43,003 bases of DNA from Hymenobacteraceae bacterium. GTDB taxonomy: Bacteria; Bacteroidota; Bacteroidia; Cytophagales; Hymenobacteraceae. The stretch covers positions 1-43,003 of the forward strand of contig JAKONR010000295.1 of the NCBI GenBank assembly GCA_022701825.1, written 5' to 3'. Below are positions 35,216 to 43,003 of the stretch, piece after piece. Each line of letters starts with the position of its first letter. The first letter of the stretch is position 1. The notes beneath the pieces were generated by a model that ran no database searches, was not told where the DNA came from, and saw only the letters and a program-made list of their open reading frames with translations. The position numbers and the translations under genes were made by a program.

Positions 35216-35281
35216 GTAAAACGGAGTGGCACTCCGTTTTTACGGTAGTAGAGCAAAAAACGGAGTGCCACTCCGTTTTAC
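35216..35281. repeat. Pair of AAAACGGAGTGSCACTCCGTTTT palindromes in inverted orientation
   Basis: gtaaaacggagtggcactccgttttt and aaaaaacggagtgccactccgttttac. Each is self-complementary apart from a central base, and the two are reverse complements. Confidence 0.9.
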
Positions 35282-35293
35282 ATTCTTGCTTAT

Positions 35294-36940
35294 ATGGCTA
35301 GTAATCAATATTATATCAAAGAGCCGGCCGTGGCTGCGCCCACGCGCCCGGCCTCGCCCGTGCGGCGCTTCGTGGGCCGCTACATGTACCGCTGGCACCG
35401 GCTGCTGGGTTTGCTCACGGTGGTGCCGGTGGTGCTGTGGGCGCTCAGCGGCCTCTCGCACCCGTTGATGTCCAACCTGTTGCGGCCCACCATCGCGCAC
35501 GAAACGGTGCCCGCGCCGCCGCTCACGGCGGCCGCCCTGGCGGTGCCCGTGGCGCAGGTGCTGGCGTGGCACCATTTGCCCACCGTGCAAAACGTGCGCG
35601 TGGTGTGGGCTAATAAACAGGCTTATTACCAGGTTACTACGGCTTCGGGCAAGCTGCGCTACTTTGGCACGGCCGATGGCCGCGAGCTGCCCGGTGGCGA
35701 CCGTGCTTACGCCGAAGCGGTGGCCCGCTACCTGCTGGCCGACTCGACCAGCGCCGTGGCCAGCGCCGAGCGCCTGACCCGCTACACGGCCGATTACAAG
35801 TTTATCAATCGCCTGCTGCCAGTCTGGAAAATCACATTCGCCCGCCCCGATGGCATGGCCGTGTTCATCGAAACCGGGCACAGTCGCCTGGGCACGTTTA
35901 ATAACCACGCTCGCGCCACCTTTTTGTGGGTGTTCGGGATGATGCACAACTGGGATTTTCTCGACGGGCTGCCCCGGCCGCTGCACCTAGGTATTATGTT
36001 GGTTTTCACGACTATAATCTGGCTGTCGGCCCTGAGCGGCTTGGTTATTTACGGCTTCGTGCGGGGCAAAATGCGGCAGCCGCGCTCGGCGCAGGATGCC
36101 GTGGGCTGGCTGCGCAAGCGGCACCGCACGCTGGGGCTGTGGGTGGCGTTCGTCACGTTCACGTTTGCCCTCAGCGCCTCGTACCATCTGTGGCAAAAGT
36201 TCACGCCCGACCGCCGCGACGACGTGGCGCGGGTATCGCTGTTTGCCGCTAAAGACCTGACAATACCTCTAGCTGGTTCGTTGGCTTATGGCGACCTTGC
36301 TACCCTTCCGATAACGCAGGTATCGCTGGCGCGGGTGGGCGGCCAGCCTTACTACCGCTTGGTGAGCAAGGCGGCCGACGGCCACCCCACCGTGCAGTAC
36401 CGCAGCACCCGCGACGGCCAACTGCTGCCCGACGGCGAGTTTCGCTACGCCGCCGAACTCGGCCAGGAATTCATGGCCAAGCTGAATACCACCGTGCCCG
36501 GCGCGGCCAGCGCCACCAACCCCGAAAGCCTATCGGCCGCCGCCGACTGCTGCGAAGCGCCCGGCCTCGTGGCCGAAACTAAAACGACTATTGGCACGCC
36601 GGCCGCCAGCCCGGCACCCGCGCAGGCTAATTTGGCTAGCCCCGAGCTGGTTACGAAGTTCGCCGGTGAGTATGGCTTCGTCAATAAGCGCCTGCCCGTG
36701 GTGAAGCTGGCCTTTGCCGGCGCGGGCCACCCGGCGCTGTACGTGGAGCCGGCCACCGGCCGCCTGGCTGCCTACGTCACCGACGATGCCCGGCGCGAAG
36801 GGCTGTCGTTCGCCGTGCTGCACAAGTTCTTTTTGATGGACTGGGCCGGTAAAACCGTGCGCGACTTCGTTGCCATGTTTTCGGCGCTGGGCGTGCTGGT
36901 AGTCACGCTCTACGGGCTGGTGCTGCTGCTGCGCCGGTAA
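35294..36940 (+). CDS. PepSY-associated transmembrane protein
   Basis: YMYRWHRLLGLLTVVPVVLWALSGLSHPLMSNL, repeated PepSY-like segments, AGKTVRDFVAMFSALGVLVVTLYGLVLLLRR; follows the TonB receptor. Confidence 0.88.
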   Translation: MASNQYYIKEPAVAAPTRPASPVRRFVGRYMYRWHRLLGLLTVVPVVLWALSGLSHPLMSNLLRPTIAHETVPAPPLTAAALAVPVAQVLAWHHLPTVQNVRVVWANKQAYYQVTTASGKLRYFGTADGRELPGGDRAYAEAVARYLLADSTSAVASAERLTRYTADYKFINRLLPVWKITFARPDGMAVFIETGHSRLGTFNNHARATFLWVFGMMHNWDFLDGLPRPLHLGIMLVFTTIIWLSALSGLVIYGFVRGKMRQPRSAQDAVGWLRKRHRTLGLWVAFVTFTFALSASYHLWQKFTPDRRDDVARVSLFAAKDLTIPLAGSLAYGDLATLPITQVSLARVGGQPYYRLVSKAADGHPTVQYRSTRDGQLLPDGEFRYAAELGQEFMAKLNTTVPGAASATNPESLSAAADCCEAPGLVAETKTTIGTPAASPAPAQANLASPELVTKFAGEYGFVNKRLPVVKLAFAGAGHPALYVEPATGRLAAYVTDDARREGLSFAVLHKFFLMDWAGKTVRDFVAMFSALGVLVVTLYGLVLLLRR

Positions 36941-36973
36941 TAGCGCAGGCCGGACTCCGCGACTTGGGTTAGC

Positions 36974-37032
36974 AAAAAAAAACGCCTCCCCGCGTCTCAG
37001 CGCTAGTCAGCGCCGGGCGGCGGGGAGGCGTT
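36974..37032 (-). terminator. Intrinsic terminator, minus orientation
   Basis: 13-bp perfect arms aacgcctccccgc (36981-36993) and gcggggaggcgtt (37020-37032), with a U9 tract on the minus strand (A9 at 36974-36982). Confidence 0.85.
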
Positions 37033-37162
37033 GCTGCGTCGCCTGGTACTCACCCCCGGCAAGCCAGCGACAACCGGGCCCAAAAGCCCGCTTTTTGACC
37101 TGGTTTCGGCCCGCGCCTACCAGCTTTTCAATTGGGCTTGGAGGCCACCGGTGAAACCAAGT
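36974..37162 (-). ncRNA. Candidate structured minus-strand RNA ending in an intrinsic terminator (5' end unknown)
   Basis: Minus strand: ACUUGGUUUC/GAAACCAGGU helix (37153-37162 with 37098-37107), GUCGCUGG/CCAgGCGAC helix (37064-37071 with 37038-37046), then terminator. No minus-strand CDS lies upstream. Confidence 0.45.
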
Positions 37163-37251
37163 AGGTTGCCTTTCTCAATAGCTCAGCTTACACGAATGAA
37201 CTGATAGCTGGCTAAAGATGATATCATAAATATGCAAATGAAATGAGTTTG

Positions 37252-37269
37252 GCTATTTAGCTAAATAGC
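37252..37269. repeat. 18-bp perfect palindrome gctatttagctaaatagc
   Basis: Reads identically on both strands; upstream of TATTTTTG (37306-37313). Confidence 0.8.
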
Positions 37270-37409
37270 TTGATAAAAATTTGTAAGCTATTGAAAGTAA
37301 ATGCTTATTTTTGTCATGCCTGGCTGATTGTATACAGGCTGCGTAAAATATTTTATTGAATTAGTGCAAAATAATAGTTTAGTCCCCTATACTTCCCGTT
37401 TCAGTTTAA

Positions 37410-40388
37410 ATGAAAAATTCATTACCCTTCGGCACTCTTTTGCTGCCCGCGCTGCTGGCCGCCGGCTTCGTCACCAGCGCCCAGGCGCAGGCCCCCGGCG
37501 CGGCGCTCTACGTGAACGACGGTAGCCTGAGCGGCGACGTGTTTACCACGGCCGCCGGCAGCGATGCCACTGGCGACGGCTCGGCTGCCGCGCCCTTCGC
37601 CACCGTGGCGCAGGCCCTGGCCCAGGCCGGCGCGGGCACCCAAACCATCTTTATCGACGCGGGCACCTACGCCGAGCGGGTGGTGCTCGCCAAGGCCATC
37701 AGCCTGCGCGGAGCGGGCACGGCGGCGGGCCAGCCGGCCCACGCCACCATTTTTGAGGGTGGGCTGCTGCCGGCCGCCACCCAAACCAGCGAGGCGGGCC
37801 TGCGCCTCACCGTGAGCGGTGGCACCAGCGGCCAGCCGCTCACCATCGCGGGCATCACGTTTCAGGGCTACGATTTTGGCATTCAGTCGGAAGGCAGCGG
37901 CGCGCAGACCTACCTGCTGCTCGAAGACGTAGAAACGACGCACAACCGCCGCCAGGGCATTTTTTGGAACAGCCTGGCGGGCGTGCAGCACCTCACGCTG
38001 CGCCGCGTGCGGGCCACCTACACGGCCGAGGGCAGCAACACGACCGCCAACGGGGCCGGCCGGGGCTTCTTTTTGGTGAATGGGACCAAGACGGCTATCG
38101 TGGTCGAAAACAGCGTGTTCTCGTTTAATCGCCGCAGCGGCGTCGATGTCAACGACGGCAGCGTAAGCGACCTGACGGTGCGCAACTGCCAGTTTGAGCA
38201 GAATGAGGAGCCGGCGCTGGCCGTGCTCGGCGCCGGGGGCGCGCGGGCGGCCGATGGCAGCTACACCGGCCCGGCCGCGCTCATCGAGGGCAACCGCATC
38301 AGTACCAGCGCCAGCGGGCTGGAGCTGAAATCGTGCACCGGCACGGGCCTCGGCAGCGGCCCCGGCAGCCTGGTGGTGCGCGGCAATACCATAGCGCGCC
38401 CGGCCGGCGCGTCGGCCAGCCTGAATGCCGACAAAGCGGGCATTTTGTTCATCGACCGCGACCGCAACGTAATCGCGGGCGGCGGGGGCAGCACCGGCGA
38501 CCTCGTAACGGGCGGCGCCTTTATCGCCAATAACACGGTGCGCGGCTTCGGGGCCGACGCGGCCAGCTCGGCCGCCAATAACAACGGTTTTGGGCTGGTG
38601 CTGGAAGGCGCGAATAACAAGGTTTTTGGCAATGTGCTAGCGCAGTGCCAGCACGCCATTCAGGTGCAGGACCGCCCGGCCAACAGCACGGGCGCGACGC
38701 CGTTCTTCGACATTAGCCGCAACGGGCTGATTGTGTCGAGCGGCGACAGCATTCGGGGCAACCGACTCGATAGCTGCGCCGTCGCCATTCGGGCCGTGAA
38801 TTTGACGAATCCCGTGGAGGCGTCGCTCAACTGGCTGGGTACCAACGAGGCGACCGCCGTGCGCGGCGCAGCCGGCCTGGGCGGCCGCGTGGTCACGCTG
38901 GGCGGCCCGGCGGCGGGCTTTGCCGAAGCGTCGGCGCTGGCCCCCACGGGCCTGGTCGACTACTCGCCGTGGCTGAACCGTGCGGCGGCCGCTTCGGCCA
39001 CGCCGGGCTTTCAAACCCCACTCGACTACCTCAACATCGACCACGCCAGCCCGCAAACGGGCAGCACCACGCCGCTGGCCGAAGGCCTGGCGCTGGTGGC
39101 CGAAAACGGCACCTTGCGCCTGAGCGCCGGTGCTTACGAGGAAGGCATCAGCGTAGCCAAAAACCTGACGCTGCAGCCCACCGGCCCCACCACCCTGCGC
39201 GACCTCACGCTGGCCGGGGCCGGCAAAGTGCTGACGCTGGCCGCGCCGCTTACCCTCACGGGCACGCTCACGCTGAATGCTGGCCTGGTGCACACCACGC
39301 CTGCCACGCTGCTCACGCTGGCCGACCAGGCCAGCGCCACGGCGGGCAGCGCGACTTCCTACGTCGATGGCCCGCTGCGCAAAGCCGGGCAGCAGGCCTT
39401 CGTGTTTCCGCTGGGTAAGGGCGGGCACTGGGCGCGCCTGGGCATTTCGGCCCCGGCCAGCGCTGGCACGGCTTTCACGGCCGAGTACGTGGCCGACGCC
39501 CACCCGGTGCGCACGGCGGCCAGCCCGCTCAGCGAAGTGAGCCAGGTAGAACACTGGACCCTCGACGGTGACGGCACCTCCGATGTGGTGCAGGTGCGCT
39601 TGTTCTGGGAAGATGCTTTCCGCAGCGGCCTCGACGATTTTTCGGCTGATATCCAGGTGGCCTCGCTCGCGGGCACGCAGTGGGAGACGGCCGGCCACGG
39701 CGGCCTCGGCGGCAGCCTGAGCGCGGGCTCGGTAGTGTCGGCGCAGGCCGTGGGCACCGGCGTCTACACGCTGGGCTCGCTCTCGCCCAGCGTCAATCCG
39801 CTGTCGGCGCAGCTGCAAACCTTTGCCGCCAGCCAGCCCAGCCCCCAGACAGTTGACCTGAAATGGACGCTCTCGGAGGAAACCAACACCTACGGCTACG
39901 CCGTGGAGCGCTCGGCCAATGCCGCCCCTACGGCGGCCACCTGGCAGCAAATCGGCTTCGTACCCAGCCAAGGCCTCACCACACAGGCGCGCACCTACAC
40001 CTACCGCGACCAGGCGGTGCAGGGCCTGACCCAAGCCTACTACCGCCTGCGCCAAACCACGCCCACGGCGGCGGCCCGCTACTCGGCCATTGCGGCCGTC
40101 GCGCTCGCGGGTAGCCCCCTAGCCACGGTAGCCGGCGCCAAAACCGAGCTGTCGGTATTTCCGAACCCCGCCAGCGGCCAGGTAACCGTGCAGCTGCCCA
40201 CGGCGGCTAGCGGCGCGGCCCAGGTAATCCTCACCGACCTCAGCGGCCGCACGGTGCTGACCCAACCGCTGGCCGGGGGCACCAAGGCCACCGTGAACCT
40301 GCCCGCCTCGCTGGGCGCCGGCATCTACCTGCTGAAAGTGCAGGGCGCGGGCGTGGCCAGCAAGCCGCAGCGCCTGGTAGTGCAGTAG
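37410..40388 (+). CDS. Secreted right-handed beta-helix protein with T9SS type A C-terminal sorting domain
   Basis: Signal peptide; DGSAAAPFATVAQALAQAGAGTQTIFIDAGTYAERV (DUF1565/pectate-lyase-like); C-terminal LSVFPNPASGQVTVQLP...GIYLLKVQGAGVASKPQRLVVQ. Confidence 0.88.
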   Translation: MKNSLPFGTLLLPALLAAGFVTSAQAQAPGAALYVNDGSLSGDVFTTAAGSDATGDGSAAAPFATVAQALAQAGAGTQTIFIDAGTYAERVVLAKAISLRGAGTAAGQPAHATIFEGGLLPAATQTSEAGLRLTVSGGTSGQPLTIAGITFQGYDFGIQSEGSGAQTYLLLEDVETTHNRRQGIFWNSLAGVQHLTLRRVRATYTAEGSNTTANGAGRGFFLVNGTKTAIVVENSVFSFNRRSGVDVNDGSVSDLTVRNCQFEQNEEPALAVLGAGGARAADGSYTGPAALIEGNRISTSASGLELKSCTGTGLGSGPGSLVVRGNTIARPAGASASLNADKAGILFIDRDRNVIAGGGGSTGDLVTGGAFIANNTVRGFGADAASSAANNNGFGLVLEGANNKVFGNVLAQCQHAIQVQDRPANSTGATPFFDISRNGLIVSSGDSIRGNRLDSCAVAIRAVNLTNPVEASLNWLGTNEATAVRGAAGLGGRVVTLGGPAAGFAEASALAPTGLVDYSPWLNRAAAASATPGFQTPLDYLNIDHASPQTGSTTPLAEGLALVAENGTLRLSAGAYEEGISVAKNLTLQPTGPTTLRDLTLAGAGKVLTLAAPLTLTGTLTLNAGLVHTTPATLLTLADQASATAGSATSYVDGPLRKAGQQAFVFPLGKGGHWARLGISAPASAGTAFTAEYVADAHPVRTAASPLSEVSQVEHWTLDGDGTSDVVQVRLFWEDAFRSGLDDFSADIQVASLAGTQWETAGHGGLGGSLSAGSVVSAQAVGTGVYTLGSLSPSVNPLSAQLQTFAASQPSPQTVDLKWTLSEETNTYGYAVERSANAAPTAATWQQIGFVPSQGLTTQARTYTYRDQAVQGLTQAYYRLRQTTPTAAARYSAIAAVALAGSPLATVAGAKTELSVFPNPASGQVTVQLPTAASGAAQVILTDLSGRTVLTQPLAGGTKATVNLPASLGAGIYLLKVQGAGVASKPQRLVVQ

Positions 40389-40445
40389 CGTGCGCTAGGG
40401 CCGATTCTGGACAATAAGGGTGGCTCGTTGAATTGCAGATTTTGC

Positions 40446-40540
40446 TAAAAGCGAGTCATGCTGAACGCAGTAAGCATCTCTACCGCCTCGTTAAACGGTG
40501 CGGTAGAGATGCTTACTGCGTTCAGCATGACTCGCTTTTA
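40446..40540. repeat. Long perfect hairpin repeat (GTCATGCTGAACGCAGTAAGCATCTCTACCG), copy 2
   Basis: 40-bp arms 40446-40485 and 40501-40540 are perfectly complementary with a 15-nt loop. Confidence 0.95.
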
Positions 40541-40567
40541 TAGTTCTATCAACGTAAAAATCAAGGG

Positions 40568-41095
40568 CTACCAGCTCAGCAGCGCTTCGGCCTGCTGGCG
40601 CAATACCTGGCGCAGCAGCGGGTCGGTTATCTCACCTTCTTTAGATAAAACCTGGCTGATGTAGGGCAGCCGCACGCGCTGCGGCAGCACGCCCGTACCC
40701 AGGTAAAACAAGATGTCAGTCAGGTGGCTCAGTGCCAAAAGGCCGCCCTGGCCGCCCGAGCTGAGCGATACCAGGGCCGCCTTTTTGCCGCCCAGGCCGC
40801 CGGGGTAGGGCAGGGCGTCGATAAAGGACTTGAGCGCGCCGGGGATGGAGCAGTTGTACTCGGGCGCGAAAATGACCAGCTTCTCCGACGCCGCGAGCGG
40901 CGCCACGAGGCGGTTGAACTCGTCGTGCTGGCCGGCTTTGTGGTAGAGCGCCTCGGTGAGCAGGTCGGCGGGCAGGTCGGTGAGGTCCAGAAACTGGTAG
41001 GCCGCGCCCAGCTCGTCGAGCAGGGTGGCGTAGAACTCGGCCACGCGCCGGGTGCGCGAGTGGGGGCGGCTGGTGCCGATGAGGAGCGTGAGCAA
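40568..41095 (-). CDS. NADPH-dependent FMN reductase family protein
   Basis: LIGTSRPHSRTRRVAEFYATLL; VIFAPEYNCSIPGALKSFIDAL is the flavin-binding motif. Confidence 0.9.
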   Translation of the reverse strand: MLTLLIGTSRPHSRTRRVAEFYATLLDELGAAYQFLDLTDLPADLLTEALYHKAGQHDEFNRLVAPLAASEKLVIFAPEYNCSIPGALKSFIDALPYPGGLGGKKAALVSLSSGGQGGLLALSHLTDILFYLGTGVLPQRVRLPYISQVLSKEGEITDPLLRQVLRQQAEALLSW

Positions 41096-41171
41096 GGGAA
41101 ATAGTTTTAGCTGTTAGCTTATAGCTGTCAGCGGTTGGCTTTTGTTTTAGGAGTAGTAGTCGCTTACGGTT

Positions 41172-41269
41172 GTCATGCAGAGCGCAGCGAAGCATCTCGC
41201 GTGGCGCAGTAATTCCAGACGTTTGATTTTACTGTGCTACGCGAGATGCTTCGCTGCGCTCTGCATGAC
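41172..41269. repeat. Long hairpin repeat (GTCATGCAGAGCGCAGCGAAGCATCTCGCGT), copy 3
   Basis: 41-nt arms (41172-41212 and 41229-41269) with two mismatches, both G.U-compatible in RNA. Confidence 0.93.
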
Positions 41270-41300
41270 CAACAATTGTTGTTGCAGGCCGAAAATCAGC

Positions 41301-42956
41301 CTACTGCACGCTTTCGGCCAGCTGCACGGGCGGGCTGGGCACCTCCACGTTGGCCGTTTTGGGGAAGGCCAGGAAATGGGAAACCTGCGGCGGCTCGGGG
41401 CCGCGGTGCAGCTGCCGCACCTGCGCCTCCACGGCCTGGTCGTCGCGGGTGAAGCGGCGGTGCTGGCGCAGGTGCTCGGCCCAGGTGGCCACGTAAAAAA
41501 ACTCGGTAAGGCGCGTGGGCTCGGCCACGTCGGTGAAGACGCCGGCCCGCAGCGCGCCGTCGCGCAGGCGCAGGCGGGTGAGCTGCCGGGCCGCGTCGCG
41601 GAAGGCAGGCTGGTCGGCCAGGGCCACGCTGTACGTTATCATCACCACCACGGGGCCGTCTTCGGGGTCGATGATTTCGCCCGCCGGGGTGGCAATGGTG
41701 GGGTCGGTGCGGCTGTCGGCCGGGGCCAGGTCGAGGCCCTCGGGCTGGTGGATGGGGAAGGGCAGGGCCAAAAGCAGGCTGGCGAGCATCCAGCCGGCCG
41801 CGATTAGCAGAGCCGTTTGCAGGCTGAGATGGTCGGATAATTCGCCCCAGGCCACGCTGCCTAGGCTCATGCCGGCCTGAAAAACCAGCATGTAGATGCT
41901 CACCACCCGGGCCTGCACCCACTTGGGCACGTGCAGTTGCACGGTGGTGTTGAAGCTGGTCATTACAATGAGCCAGCAGGTGCCGGCCGCGAACATGACC
42001 GGGAACAGCCAGTACTCGCTCGGCACCAAGGCCAGGGCCAAATTGGTGCCCACGAAGCCCAGCGTGCCCAGCAGCACCCGCTGGTTCATGGAGAGCTGCT
42101 GCCCGGCGCGGCCCATCAAAAACGCCCCCGTGATGGCGCCCGCGCCCAGCCACGACAGCATCACGCCGTAGGTGCCCGAGCTGAGCTGGAGCCGCCGCGC
42201 CACCACCACGCTCAGCAGCGCCCACATGGCGCTGGCCCCGAAGGAGAACGCGAACGTGCGCGCCAGCACGCCATAAATGGCCGGCGAATACTGCACGTAG
42301 CGCAGCCCCGCCCGCAGCGCACCCGTGAAGTTTTCGGCCGGGCCGCTGGTGGGCTCGGCCGCGCGCCGCCAGCGATATACCACCAGCCAGGTGCCGATGA
42401 AGGACACGCCATTTAGCAAAAACACGTAGCCCGGCGAGTAGTGCGCGATGATGAGCCCGCCCAGCGCCGGCCCGATGGCGCGGGCAATGTTGTTGCTCAC
42501 GCCATTGAGGGTGATGGCAAACGGCAGGATGGGCCGCGGTACCAACTCGGTAGCCACGGCCTGCCAGATGGGGCCATTGAGGGCCGCGCCCATACCCAAC
42601 AAAAAGGTGAAGCCCAGCACCTCCAGCGCCGAAATGTGCCCCCCGAGCGTGAACGCGCCCAGTGCCACGGCCACCACCGCCATAAAGCCCTGTGTGCCCA
42701 GCAGCAGCTTGCGCCGGTCGATGAGGTCGCCAATGGCCCCGGCCGGCATACTCAGTAAAAAAGCCGGCAGGCTGGTGGCCGTTTGCATCAGCGCTACCAG
42801 CAGCGCCGAGGTCGTAAGAGTCGTCACGAGCCACACGCCGGCCACGTTCTGCATCCAGGTGCCCACGTTCGACACCACCGAGGCCAGCCAGATGGCCCGA
42901 AACAGGGCAAACGTGAACGGCGTGAGCATCGACGGCTTGGGCGCGGCAGGAGACAT
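41301..42956 (-). CDS. MFS transporter (MFS_3-like) with C-terminal soluble domain
   Basis: N-terminal FALFRAIWLASVVSNVGTWMQNVAGVWLVTTLT is typical of the family; ~12 hydrophobic segments; C-terminal ferredoxin-like region VVVMITYSVALADQPAFRDAARQLTRLRLRDGA. Confidence 0.9.
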   Translation of the reverse strand: MSPAAPKPSMLTPFTFALFRAIWLASVVSNVGTWMQNVAGVWLVTTLTTSALLVALMQTATSLPAFLLSMPAGAIGDLIDRRKLLLGTQGFMAVVAVALGAFTLGGHISALEVLGFTFLLGMGAALNGPIWQAVATELVPRPILPFAITLNGVSNNIARAIGPALGGLIIAHYSPGYVFLLNGVSFIGTWLVVYRWRRAAEPTSGPAENFTGALRAGLRYVQYSPAIYGVLARTFAFSFGASAMWALLSVVVARRLQLSSGTYGVMLSWLGAGAITGAFLMGRAGQQLSMNQRVLLGTLGFVGTNLALALVPSEYWLFPVMFAAGTCWLIVMTSFNTTVQLHVPKWVQARVVSIYMLVFQAGMSLGSVAWGELSDHLSLQTALLIAAGWMLASLLLALPFPIHQPEGLDLAPADSRTDPTIATPAGEIIDPEDGPVVVMITYSVALADQPAFRDAARQLTRLRLRDGALRAGVFTDVAEPTRLTEFFYVATWAEHLRQHRRFTRDDQAVEAQVRQLHRGPEPPQVSHFLAFPKTANVEVPSPPVQLAESVQ

Positions 42957-43003
42957 TTTGGGGGTGGTGAGGTAAGTAGTAGCTTGGACTTTGTAGTCCG
43001 AGC

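Noticed and set aside
38637-40055. 472-aa minus-strand ORF opposite the T9SS protein
   Set aside because: Overlaps a well-supported gene; Arg/Gly/Ala-rich low-complexity shadow frame.
41296-42834. 512-aa minus-strand ORF in another frame of the MFS gene
   Set aside because: Same strand as the MFS gene but out of frame; sequence is Gly/Arg/Ala/His-rich without TM pattern, whereas frame 41301-42956 has clear transporter features.
1-43003. tRNA, rRNA or tmRNA genes
   Set aside because: No TPsiC-like GGTTCRANNCC with a cloverleaf context or rRNA core sequence was noticed by eye. A tRNAscan/Infernal run would be decisive.

Overview
The 43 kb window looks like a chromosome segment from a GC-rich member of the Bacteroidota, probably Hymenobacter-like. 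This rests on gene content, T9SS-type sorting signals, -7 TAnnTTTG-like promoters and dispersed repeat types. In order it holds: (1) a truncated ECF sigma factor; (2) a carotenoid locus (crtI, crtB, an unknown protein, ispH, a crtW-like ketolase); (3) a minus-strand locus likely for metal handling (HMA protein, TonB receptor with a CC motif, small Cys/His-rich protein) and an SGNH-like hydrolase; (4) a complete Bacteroidota-type dcw cluster (mraZ-rsmH-ftsL-ftsI-murE-mraY-murD-ftsW-murG-murC-ftsQ-ftsA-ftsZ); (5) a minus-strand block with an MbnP-like lipoprotein, two MauG/MbnH/CcpA-type di-heme peroxidases and an acyltransferase, divergent from a small Cys protein, a TonB receptor and a PepSY membrane protein; (6) a T9SS-secreted beta-helix protein, an FMN reductase and an MFS transporter. 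The most interesting signals are: the MbnP/di-heme enzyme/TonB/PepSY neighbourhood (candidate copper system); three 10-bp-phased GTGG boxes at the mraZ promoter; a candidate minus-strand structured ncRNA ending in a strong intrinsic terminator at 36974-37162; and several families of dispersed inverted repeats whose arms covary between copies and which occupy most non-coding gaps of the dcw cluster. All calls are from reading the sequence and supplied translations; no database search was run.
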